In this document: positions 33,296 through 39,490 of the stretch, one piece after another
Layout: every line of letters starts with the position of its first letter
How positions within the stretch are numbered: the stretch's first letter is position 1
Origin: Alphaproteobacteria bacterium
GTDB taxonomy: Bacteria; Pseudomonadota; Alphaproteobacteria; SP197
Assembly: GCA_009694045.1 (NCBI GenBank)
Contig: SHVY01000002.1
Location: 1 to 39,490 of the forward strand
Reading direction: 5' to 3'
Length of the DNA stretch: 39,490 nucleotides
The notes under the pieces: generated by a model
What the model was told of the DNA's origin: nothing
Databases searched by the model: none
The model's input: the letters and a program-made list of their open reading frames with translations, nothing else
Made by a program: the position numbers and the translations under genes

Positions 33296-35338
33296 CTACG
33301 TCGTCGCGTCCAGGTCGAACACGTCGCGCCGGAAGGGCACGGCGTCCTCGTCGATCGTCGTGTCCAGCTCGCGGGCGTAGCGGTGGCCCTCGTAGACTGC
33401 CGCGGCGATGGTCGCGGGTCCATGACAGTCGCCGATCCGCCGCAACGATCGCACGCCACGCGCGGCCAGGTCCTGGAACAGCCCATCGTCGGGCAGGCGC
33501 ATGGTCACCGTCACCACCTCGCCCGGTAACCGCACCGAGCGGCGATCGATACCGCTGTACAGCTCGACGGACCCGGCGTTCACCGCCACCAGCTTGTGGC
33601 GCACCAGGAGTCGAACCCCGAGCTCCACGAGCCGCGCCTCGATCCGCTCCTGCTCCAAGGTGTACTGGGACCAACTCGCGACCAACGCGGCGGTGGTCGC
33701 CAGCACGACCTCATGGCCTTCCTTGCGCAGCAGTTCCGCCAGCACGCTCGCCATGTAGTAGTGATCGTCGTCGAAGATCACGACCGGTCCGTCCGGCCGC
33801 CGTCCCGCCATGAGGTGGTCGGGGGTCAGCGCCCGACAGCCAGGCACCGGCTCGCGAATGGCCCGCCCGACCCCGTCGTCGCGCCAGTGGGCGCCGGTGG
33901 CGACGGCGACGTGGTCGGCACCGAACTCCAGGACCTGGTCGGCACCCAGGCGGCTCGCCAGGAAGGTCTCGACGTTGGTCATGCGCTGGATCTGGCCGAT
34001 CCGGTAGTCGCGCACCCGCGCCCAGGCGGCAAGGCCGGGAAGCCGGCTCTCGCGCGCGACCCGGCCGCCAAGCTCCCCTTCGGCTTCCGCCAGCGTCACC
34101 CGATAGCCACGCAGGCCCAGCGCCCGCGCGGCCTCGAGCCCCGCCGGCCCGCCGCCGACGATCAGGACGTGCGAATCCGAGCCCTTCGCCGGCATGGTTT
34201 CCGGATGCCAGCCCTTGCGCCACTCCTCCCCGGCCGTCGGGTTCTGGGTGCAGCGCATGGGCGCCGACAGGTTGTTCCACGCCACGCAGATGTTGCAGCC
34301 GATGCACTCGCGGATGTCCTCGGGCCTGCCCTCCTTGATCTTGTTCGGCAGGAACGGGTCGGCGATCGAGGGCCGCGCGGCCCCGATCAGATCGAGCACG
34401 CCCCGCCGGATCGCCAACACCATGGCGTCCGGCGAGGTGTAACGCCCCACGCCGGCCACGGGCTTGCTGGTCATGCTCTTGACGAACGCGATGTACTCCT
34501 CCTGATAGCCCTCGGGGGCGAACCGGGAGGTCTTCGAATCGTTGGCCCAGTCGCTCACGTTCACGTCCCACAGGTCGGGAAGCTCGGCCAGCATTTCGAT
34601 CGCCTCGCGCCCCTCGCTCGCCCACTCCAGGCCGCCCGGACCCATCATCTCGTCGACGGCGAAGCGGACGATCACCCCCATGGTCGCGCCGACGGCCTCC
34701 TTGGTCTCCTCGATCAGCTCGCGGAACAGCCGCAGCCGGTTCTCCAGGCTGCCGCCGTATTCGTCGCGGCGATGGTTGTGGCGCGGCATCAGGAAGTGCG
34801 ACGGCATGGTGCCGTCGTGGCCGGCGTAGACCACGACCACGTCGAACCCGGCGCGCCTTGCCCGGAGGGCGGAATTGCGGTGCCAACGGCGATAGGCGCG
34901 GATGTCCTCGCGGTCCATCGCCCGGGCCTGGATCGGATGGTAGGCGTATTTGACGGGCCGGTGATCGGGGCCGATCGGCACCTCGCGGCTGTAGAGGTTG
35001 CCGGTGTCCTGGCCGTTGTGCACCAGTTCGATGCCGGCGAGCCCGCCGTGGCGGTGCACCGCGTCCGCCATGCGGGCGAGATAGGGCATGTCGGCGTCGT
35101 CCCACAGCCGCGTCTCGGTGAAGGGCGTGACGTCCGCCGTCGCGTGGAAGTCGCACTGCTCGGTGCAGACGATGCCCCAGCCGCCCTCGGCCTTCATGCC
35201 GCGCATGGCGATCATGCTGGAAGGAAAAACCCGCCCCATGCCGTTGCAATGGGGCACCTGGTAGAACCGGTTCGGCGCCGTCACCGGCCCGATCTTGACC
35301 GGCTCGAACAGCACGTCGTAGCGCGGATCGCGGGTCAT
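33296..35338 (-). CDS. Trimethylamine/dimethylglycine-dehydrogenase-like iron-sulfur flavoprotein
   Basis: From ATG 35338 the protein is 680 aa. The N-terminal old-yellow-enzyme barrel (about 1-340) binds FMN. A 4Fe-4S cluster is held by C345, C348, C351 and C363 in ECIGCNICVAWNNLSAPMRC, and the C-terminal domain has an FAD/NAD-type VGGGPAG (394-400). This is the layout of trimethylamine dehydrogenase, dimethylglycine-demethylating DgcA and 2,4-dienoyl-CoA reductase. The long VYAGHDGTMPSHFLMPRHNH segment, in place of the reductase GAHGYL motif, favours the amine-demethylating branch. N-methylated amines or betaines are likely substrates. It lies 5 bases downstream of the epimerase gene on the same strand, so it is probably co-transcribed. 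Confidence 0.85.
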   Translation of the reverse strand: MTRDPRYDVLFEPVKIGPVTAPNRFYQVPHCNGMGRVFPSSMIAMRGMKAEGGWGIVCTEQCDFHATADVTPFTETRLWDDADMPYLARMADAVHRHGGLAGIELVHNGQDTGNLYSREVPIGPDHRPVKYAYHPIQARAMDREDIRAYRRWHRNSALRARRAGFDVVVVYAGHDGTMPSHFLMPRHNHRRDEYGGSLENRLRLFRELIEETKEAVGATMGVIVRFAVDEMMGPGGLEWASEGREAIEMLAELPDLWDVNVSDWANDSKTSRFAPEGYQEEYIAFVKSMTSKPVAGVGRYTSPDAMVLAIRRGVLDLIGAARPSIADPFLPNKIKEGRPEDIRECIGCNICVAWNNLSAPMRCTQNPTAGEEWRKGWHPETMPAKGSDSHVLIVGGGPAGLEAARALGLRGYRVTLAEAEGELGGRVARESRLPGLAAWARVRDYRIGQIQRMTNVETFLASRLGADQVLEFGADHVAVATGAHWRDDGVGRAIREPVPGCRALTPDHLMAGRRPDGPVVIFDDDHYYMASVLAELLRKEGHEVVLATTAALVASWSQYTLEQERIEARLVELGVRLLVRHKLVAVNAGSVELYSGIDRRSVRLPGEVVTVTMRLPDDGLFQDLAARGVRSLRRIGDCHGPATIAAAVYEGHRYARELDTTIDEDAVPFRRDVFDLDATT

Positions 35339-35343
35339 GGCGT

Positions 35344-36324
35344 CTACCCCCACAGTTCCATTGGTGCCGGGTGCATGGTGCCCCCATCATAGCGAATGCC
35401 CGGAACCCGGTCGCGCGCGAGGATCAGGGGGCCATCCAGGTCCACGACCCGGGCCATGGGGGCAAGCAACGCGGCCGGGGCCATGGCGAGGCTGGTCGCG
35501 ACCATGCAGCCGATCATCAGCTCGAACCCCGCGGCCTGGGCCGCGCGGACGAGCAGGATCGCCTCGGTCAGACCCCCGGTTTTGTCGAGCTTGACGTTGA
35601 CCATGCGGTAGCGGCCCGCGAGGTCGGCAAGGCTTTCGCGGTCATGGAACGACTCGTCGGCGCACAGCGTGATCGGGTAGCTGAGGCGCCCGAGGCCGCC
35701 GTCCTTCCCCGCCGGCAGCGGCTGCTCGATCATCGCGACGCCAAGCGCCACCAGATCGTCGGCCAGGGTCCGCAGCAGGTCCACCGACCAGGATTCGTTG
35801 GCATCGGCGACGATCCGCGCCTGCGGCGAGCCCTGGCGCACCGCCCGCAGACGCTCGATCACATCGTCAGCGCCGAGCTTGACCTTCAGCAGCGGCCGAT
35901 CCGTGTTGGCCGCGGCCTGGGCCGCCATCTTGTCGGGCGAATCCAGGCTGATGGTATAGGCGGTCACCACGGCGCGCGGCTCCGGCAGGCCCGCCAGTTG
36001 CCACACGGGCGTGCCCGAACGCTTGGCTTCCAGGTCCCACAAGGCGCAATCCAGCGCATTGCGGGCGGCGCATGGCGGCAGGGCCTCCTGCAGCGCGGCC
36101 CGGTCCATGCCGGCTTCGATCCGATCCCGCACGGTCGCGATCTCGGCCAGGGCCTTCTCCGGGGTCTCGTCGTAGCGGGGATACGGCCGGCATTCGCCCC
36201 GGCCCACCACGCCATCCTCGGCTATCTCGGCGACGACCAGGTGCACCTCGGTCACCGCGCCGCGGCTGATGGTGAAGGTCCCGGCGGTCGGCCAGGTTTC
36301 CGCCGCCGCCCGGAGCGTCCTCAC
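35344..36324 (-). CDS. dgcA: Enolase-superfamily epimerase (dipeptide epimerase / N-acetyl-D-glutamate racemase type)
   Basis: The GTG at 36324 overlaps the stop of the DUF1611 gene (GTGA), giving 326 aa. The catalytic lysines K147/K149 (LLKVKLG) and K245 (VNVKLDKTGG), and metal ligands D174, E200 and D223, are all in place for a dipeptide-epimerase-group enzyme. In the DgcN/DgcA pathway this partner racemises N-acetyl-D-glutamate to the L-form. A classical Ala-Glu dipeptide epimerase is the alternative, but coupling to DUF1611 favours the D-glutamate role. The symbol is unrelated to dimethylglycine DgcA. Confidence 0.85.
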   Translation of the reverse strand: MRTLRAAAETWPTAGTFTISRGAVTEVHLVVAEIAEDGVVGRGECRPYPRYDETPEKALAEIATVRDRIEAGMDRAALQEALPPCAARNALDCALWDLEAKRSGTPVWQLAGLPEPRAVVTAYTISLDSPDKMAAQAAANTDRPLLKVKLGADDVIERLRAVRQGSPQARIVADANESWSVDLLRTLADDLVALGVAMIEQPLPAGKDGGLGRLSYPITLCADESFHDRESLADLAGRYRMVNVKLDKTGGLTEAILLVRAAQAAGFELMIGCMVATSLAMAPAALLAPMARVVDLDGPLILARDRVPGIRYDGGTMHPAPMELWG

Positions 36325-37313
36325 GCCAACCGATCGACGATTGCGGCGACCCCCGTGCGCACCGAATCGCACGCCGGCAGGCCGTGTTCGTCGGCGGTCC
36401 GCTGCAGCAACGTGTCCGCGTCCGCCGCCGACAGTCGCGACGTATCGAGGCCGAGCCCAACCACTTTCGCCTTGGGATTGGTGAGGTGGGCGGCCGCCTC
36501 GGTCGCCGCGATGCAGTCCTTGATCGACGGCAGCTTGCGGTCGGGCAGGCCCCGCATGTGGGCACGGGTCGGCTCGTGGCAGACCACCATGGCATCCGGC
36601 TGGGAGCCGTGGATCAAGCCCAGCGTGACGCCAGCGTAGGACGGGTGGAACAGCGAACCCTGACCCTCGATCAGGTCCCAGTGATCCGGATCGTTGGCGG
36701 GAGCCAGCCATTCGGTCGCGCCGGAGATGAAATCGGCGACCACCGCGTCCACCGACACGCCATCGCCGGCGATCATGATCCCGGTCTGACCGGTGGCGCG
36801 GAAATCCGCCTTCCATCCCCGTTTCCGCATCTCCTTCTCGAGCGCGAGGCTGGTGAACATCTTGCCGCAGGAACAGTCGGTCCCGACGGTCAGGAGCCGC
36901 ATGCCCGGTCGCTTCGAGCCCTTGCCCACCGCGAACTCCCGGGTCGGATGACGCAGGTCGTACAGCGTGCGCCCCAGCCTCTGGGCCACCGCCTTCACCG
37001 CCGGGATATCGCCGAGGCGCGCATGCAGGCCCGCGCCCACGTCTAGTCCCGCCTCCAGCGACGCGACGATCGATCCCGTCCACGTGTCGGGGATGAACCC
37101 ACCGGCGTTAGCGACGCCGATGAGCATCGTCTTGGCGCCCTTGGCCGCGGCTTCCCCGGGCGTCATCTCGGTCAGGCCCAGGGTCGTCTTGCAGCCCGGC
37201 AGGCTCATCTGCGCAAGGCAGCGCTCGGGCCGCCAGACGAGAACCCCCTTGGCCGACTTCGCCGCCAAGTCATCCCGAGCGTCCCCGAGAAACAACAGAT
37301 ATGGCCCGTCCAC
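36321..37313 (-). CDS. dgcN: DUF1611 P-loop protein, DgcN-type D-glutamate N-acetyltransferase
   Basis: The 330-aa protein starts at GTG 37313 behind GAGGGAGGGG. The N-terminal Rossmann-like part (GVLVWRPERCLAQM) is followed by a P-loop-like segment GTDCSCGK (144-151), typical of DUF1611, and GQTGIMIAGDGV. The family was long unassigned. Published work on marine bacteria and haloarchaea describes DgcN as acetylating D-glutamate, with a linked racemase. The downstream gene is that racemase type and overlaps by 4 bases. D-glutamate from peptidoglycan or poly-glutamate would thus be turned to N-acetyl-L-glutamate. Assignment rests on family and pairing. Confidence 0.83.
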   Translation of the reverse strand: MDGPYLLFLGDARDDLAAKSAKGVLVWRPERCLAQMSLPGCKTTLGLTEMTPGEAAAKGAKTMLIGVANAGGFIPDTWTGSIVASLEAGLDVGAGLHARLGDIPAVKAVAQRLGRTLYDLRHPTREFAVGKGSKRPGMRLLTVGTDCSCGKMFTSLALEKEMRKRGWKADFRATGQTGIMIAGDGVSVDAVVADFISGATEWLAPANDPDHWDLIEGQGSLFHPSYAGVTLGLIHGSQPDAMVVCHEPTRAHMRGLPDRKLPSIKDCIAATEAAAHLTNPKAKVVGLGLDTSRLSAADADTLLQRTADEHGLPACDSVRTGVAAIVDRLA

Positions 37314-37370
37314 GAACCCCTCCCTCGCCCCTTTGCTTGATCCGACACTAGCCGAAACCGCCAGCGCCTG

Positions 37371-38711
37371 TCAGGAGGGTGCTCGTGCCTCGGCGACGGC
37401 GGCGTCCACGGCCTTGCCGAGGCGCGCGACGATCTCGGCGAGCTCGTTCTCGGTGGCGATGTAGGGTGGCGCCAAGACCACATGGTCGCCGTATCGGCCG
37501 TCAATTGTCCCGCCCATCGGGTAGCACAGCAGCCCATCCGCCATGGCCAGTCGCTTGACCCGGGCGTGCAGGGTCATCGCCGGGTCGAACGGGCGCTTCG
37601 TGCCGCGATCCTCGACCAGCTCGATCGCCTGCAGGAAGCCGCGGCCGCGGATGTCGCCGACGTGGGGGTGATTGCCGAAGCGGTCGTGCAACGCCGCCTC
37701 GAGGCGTGGCCCCAGGTCGCGCACGCGCGCGACCAACCCGCGTTCGCGAATTGCCCGCTGCACGGCCAGGGCGGCGGCGCAGGCGACCGGGTGCCCCATG
37801 TAGGTCTGCCCGTGCTGCAACGCGCCCGAGCCCGCCCGAAGTGCATCGACGATGCGGTCGTGGGCGAGCACGGCGCCCACCGGCTGGTAGCCCGCGCCCA
37901 GACCCTTCGCCATGACGAGGATATCCGGTACCACGCCTTCCTGCTCGCAGGCATGGAGGGTTCCGGTCCGCCCCATGCCGCACATCACCTCGTCGAGGAT
38001 CAGCAATACCCCATGGCGGTCGCAGATTTCGCGCACCCGTTTGAAGTACCCAGGCACGGGGGGCACCGCGCCAAGCGTCGCGCCGACCACGGTCTCGGCA
38101 ACGAAGGCCAGCACCGTGGTCGGGCCGATCTCCTGGATCTTCGCCTCCAACTCGTCGGCCACGCGGCGCCCGTACGCCTCGTCGCCCTCGTCGACCCGCC
38201 GCTCGCGGTACGCGTAGCAGGGCGCGATGTGGTGCACGGCCATCAGCAGGGGCGCGTAAGCCTCGCGGCGGAGCATGTTGCCGCCGACCGCCAGGGCCCC
38301 GAGCGTCGAGCCGTGGTAGCTCTGGCGCCGGGCGATGACCTGGCCCCGCTCCCCCTGCCCGGTTTCCAGGGCGAACTGCCGCGCAAGCTTCAGGGCCGCC
38401 TCCACCGCCTCGGACCCGCCGGACAGGATGGCGGCGTGGCCGAGGCCCGGCGGCGCGTGGCCCGCCAGCTCGGCCGCCAGGTCCTCCTCCGCGTCGGTGG
38501 TGAAGAACGAGGTGTGGACGTAGGCCAGCCGCTCGCTCTGTTCGCGCATGGCGCGGATCACCTCCGCATCGCCGTGTCCGAGGCAGGACACCGCGGCCCC
38601 GCCACAGGCGTCGATGTAGCGGCGCCCCTTGTCGTCGACGATATGGATGCCTTCGCCGTAGACCGCCTTCGGCGGGGCGACACGAAGGTTGCGCGACAGG
38701 ACGTGGCTCAT
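37371..38711 (-). CDS. Class III (omega-type) PLP-dependent aminotransferase
   Basis: ATG 38711 has GGAGG nine bases upstream; the frame extends further but only over the divergent promoter. The 446-aa protein shows the fold-type I class III marks: YIDACGGAAVSCLGHG (32-47), SGGSEAVEAALKLAR, SYHGST (131-136), D240 in LILDEVMCGMGRTG, and PLP lysine K269 in VMAKGLGAGYQPVGA. Such enzymes move amino groups from omega- or alpha-amines (beta-alanine, 4-aminobutyrate, taurine, polyamines) to pyruvate or 2-oxoglutarate. It is divergent from the 2Fe-2S/FAD pair with 54 bases between starts, so they probably share control. It ends 57 bases before the DgcN gene. Confidence 0.9.
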   Translation of the reverse strand: MSHVLSRNLRVAPPKAVYGEGIHIVDDKGRRYIDACGGAAVSCLGHGDAEVIRAMREQSERLAYVHTSFFTTDAEEDLAAELAGHAPPGLGHAAILSGGSEAVEAALKLARQFALETGQGERGQVIARRQSYHGSTLGALAVGGNMLRREAYAPLLMAVHHIAPCYAYRERRVDEGDEAYGRRVADELEAKIQEIGPTTVLAFVAETVVGATLGAVPPVPGYFKRVREICDRHGVLLILDEVMCGMGRTGTLHACEQEGVVPDILVMAKGLGAGYQPVGAVLAHDRIVDALRAGSGALQHGQTYMGHPVACAAALAVQRAIRERGLVARVRDLGPRLEAALHDRFGNHPHVGDIRGRGFLQAIELVEDRGTKRPFDPAMTLHARVKRLAMADGLLCYPMGGTIDGRYGDHVVLAPPYIATENELAEIVARLGKAVDAAVAEARAPS

Positions 38712-38765
38712 GGATGTTATCCTCCACGCTTCGATCACCCGCCGCAACCATCGCTCCCCGCGCCC

Positions 38766-39047
38766 ATGGCCGATCCGCAGTTCGTACGTGTGGCCGAACG
38801 CCATCGGGCGCCCGTCGCCATCGTCATCGACGGCCGGCCGTTCCAGGCGGTGGCGGGCGACACGCTGCTGACCGCGCTTCTGCTCGCCGGCGCTCGGGTC
38901 AGGGTCGCCGAGTTCGGCCCCGGCGACCGTGCTGGGTTCTGCCTGATGGGCGCCTGCCAGGACTGCTGGGTGAATCTCGCGGACGGAACCCGCACCCGCG
39001 CCTGCACCACGCCGGTCGCCGACGGTCTGTCGGTGCTGACCGCTTGA
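38766..39047 (+). CDS. 2Fe-2S ferredoxin-like subunit, HcnA/amine-dehydrogenase type
   Basis: The 93-aa protein is a small Fer2_4-type domain. IDGRPFQAVAGDTLLTALL is the characteristic N-terminal beta-grasp segment, and the cluster ligands are C59, C64, C67 and C80 (GFCLMGACQDC... RAC). This is the alpha subunit form found with HcnB/HcnC in cyanide synthase, and with opine, octopine and D-hydroxyproline dehydrogenases. It accepts electrons from the flavin subunits. The next gene starts at TTG overlapping its TGA by 3 bases. ATG 38766 gives a length usual for the family. Confidence 0.88.
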   Translation: MADPQFVRVAERHRAPVAIVIDGRPFQAVAGDTLLTALLLAGARVRVAEFGPGDRAGFCLMGACQDCWVNLADGTRTRACTTPVADGLSVLTA

Positions 39048-39490
39048 GCGAGGCACGCATCGTCATCGTCGGTGCCGGCCCCGCCGGTGTCCGCGCCGCC
39101 GAAGCCCTGGTCAACCACGGCCTCGCGCCCATCGTGATCGACGAGGCACCCGCCGCCGGCGGCCAGATCTACCGCCGCCCGCCCGCCGGTTTCGCGCGGC
39201 CCGCCCGCGTGCTCTACGGCTTCGAGGCGGCGAAGGCCCAACGTCTGCACGCGGCGTTCGAGGCCCTTCGCCCACGCCTCGACTATCGGCCCGACACCCT
39301 CGCCTGGAACGTCTCCGAAGGTTCCCTGTGGACGCAGCGGTCCGGCACGATCGAGCGGATTCCCTTCGACCGCCTGATCCTCTGCACCGGCGCCATGGAC
39401 CGCGTCATCCCGCTGCCGGGCTGGACCCTGCCGGGTGCCTTCACGCTGGGCGGCGCCCAGGTCGCCCTGAAGGCCCAGGGATGCGCCGTC
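39044..39490 (+). CDS. FAD-dependent oxidoreductase, HcnB-like (5' part, cut by the window end)
   Basis: Reading from TTG 39044, which overlaps the previous stop (TTGA), gives 149 codons open to the last base. The start SEARIVIVGAGPAGVRAAEA holds the FAD/NAD dinucleotide-binding motif GAGPAG. It is followed by GGQIYRR, the second signature of the HcnB/opine-oxidase A group, and LILCTGAMDRVIPLPGW, the ATG-type segment after the NAD domain. Together with the 2Fe-2S protein it would form the electron-transfer half of a membrane-linked amino acid or amine dehydrogenase. A substrate-oxidising HcnC/DAO-type subunit would be expected just outside the window. Confidence 0.85.
   Translation, partial: MSEARIVIVGAGPAGVRAAEALVNHGLAPIVIDEAPAAGGQIYRRPPAGFARPARVLYGFEAAKAQRLHAAFEALRPRLDYRPDTLAWNVSEGSLWTQRSGTIERIPFDRLILCTGAMDRVIPLPGWTLPGAFTLGGAQVALKAQGCAV

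Noticed and set aside
33596..35392. A 598-codon plus-strand frame opposite the flavoprotein gene
   Set aside because: It has the composition of a GC-driven shadow and lacks motifs, and the flavoprotein on the other strand has clear cluster and flavin sites.
1..39490. CRISPR arrays, prophage genes, integrases or toxin-antitoxin pairs
   Set aside because: No regularly spaced direct repeats, phage structural genes, recombinases or typical small two-gene modules were found on either strand.

Overview
The window looks like chromosomal DNA of a very GC-rich alphaproteobacterium, most likely a Rhodospirillales-type organism. This is inferred from the overall base composition, a CpdR-type receiver gene divergent from an N-formylglutamate amidohydrolase gene, the glcDEF order, and a catabolic gene set typical of soil or aquatic alphaproteobacteria. 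No phage, plasmid, transposase or CRISPR signature was seen.

Layout. 1-620: the glycine-rich C-terminus of an incoming gene, a small membrane protein, and two kinds of palindromic repeat lying side by side. 669-5506 (+): a tight five-gene operon (TauD-type dioxygenase, polysaccharide-deacetylase-fold hydrolase, SDR dehydrogenase, M20 amidohydrolase, M24 'pita-bread' hydrolase). 5513-9122 (-): an operon of an N-formylglutamate-amidohydrolase-like protein, a YbdK-type carboxylate-amine ligase with two frameshifts, and a GMC oxidoreductase with an in-frame amber codon. 9230-14056 (+): glycerate 2-kinase, an RTX/FG-GAP protein behind an AT-rich leader, and pyruvate kinase. 14133-19195 (-): a TPR protein, glcF-glcE-glcD, rpmJ (L36, 41 aa) and tRNA-Val(GAC). 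19243-21216: a second copy of the palindromic repeat, a cpdR-like gene with three frameshifts, a second N-formylglutamate amidohydrolase, and a cupin. 21313-28376 (+): three tandem CocE/NonD hydrolases, each exactly 671 aa, with a homocysteine-methyltransferase-like gene between the first and second. 28544-32339 (+): a complete dipeptide/oligopeptide-type ABC transporter core (two permeases, two ATPases) without a substrate-binding protein. 32353-33250: a broken methyltransferase and a second MITE-like element. 33296-38711 (-): a trimethylamine/dimethylglycine-dehydrogenase-like flavoprotein, an enolase-superfamily epimerase and a DUF1611 protein (the DgcA/DgcN pair of D-glutamate catabolism), and a class III aminotransferase. 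38766-39490 (+): a 2Fe-2S protein and the start of an FAD protein of the HcnA/HcnB amine dehydrogenase type.

How the genes fit together. GlcDEF (glycolate to glyoxylate), glycerate 2-kinase and pyruvate kinase form the oxidation and recovery ends of a C2/C3 acid route to pyruvate; the carboligase and tartronate-semialdehyde reductase steps are not in the window. Most of the rest points to scavenging of small nitrogenous compounds (amino-acid derivatives, amides, betaines, peptides): amidohydrolases, M20/M24 enzymes, CocE hydrolases beside a peptide-type importer, demethylation-type flavoproteins, a D-glutamate module and an aminotransferase. Exact substrates cannot be read from sequence.

Odd points. 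Four genes carry disabling lesions (an amber codon, two frameshifts, three frameshifts, and a lesion near the C-terminus). Five of the frameshifts fit single-base deletions, so sequencing error and true decay must be separated. Two dispersed palindromic families are each present twice. The M24 protein and the methyltransferase-like protein both lack canonical metal ligands.
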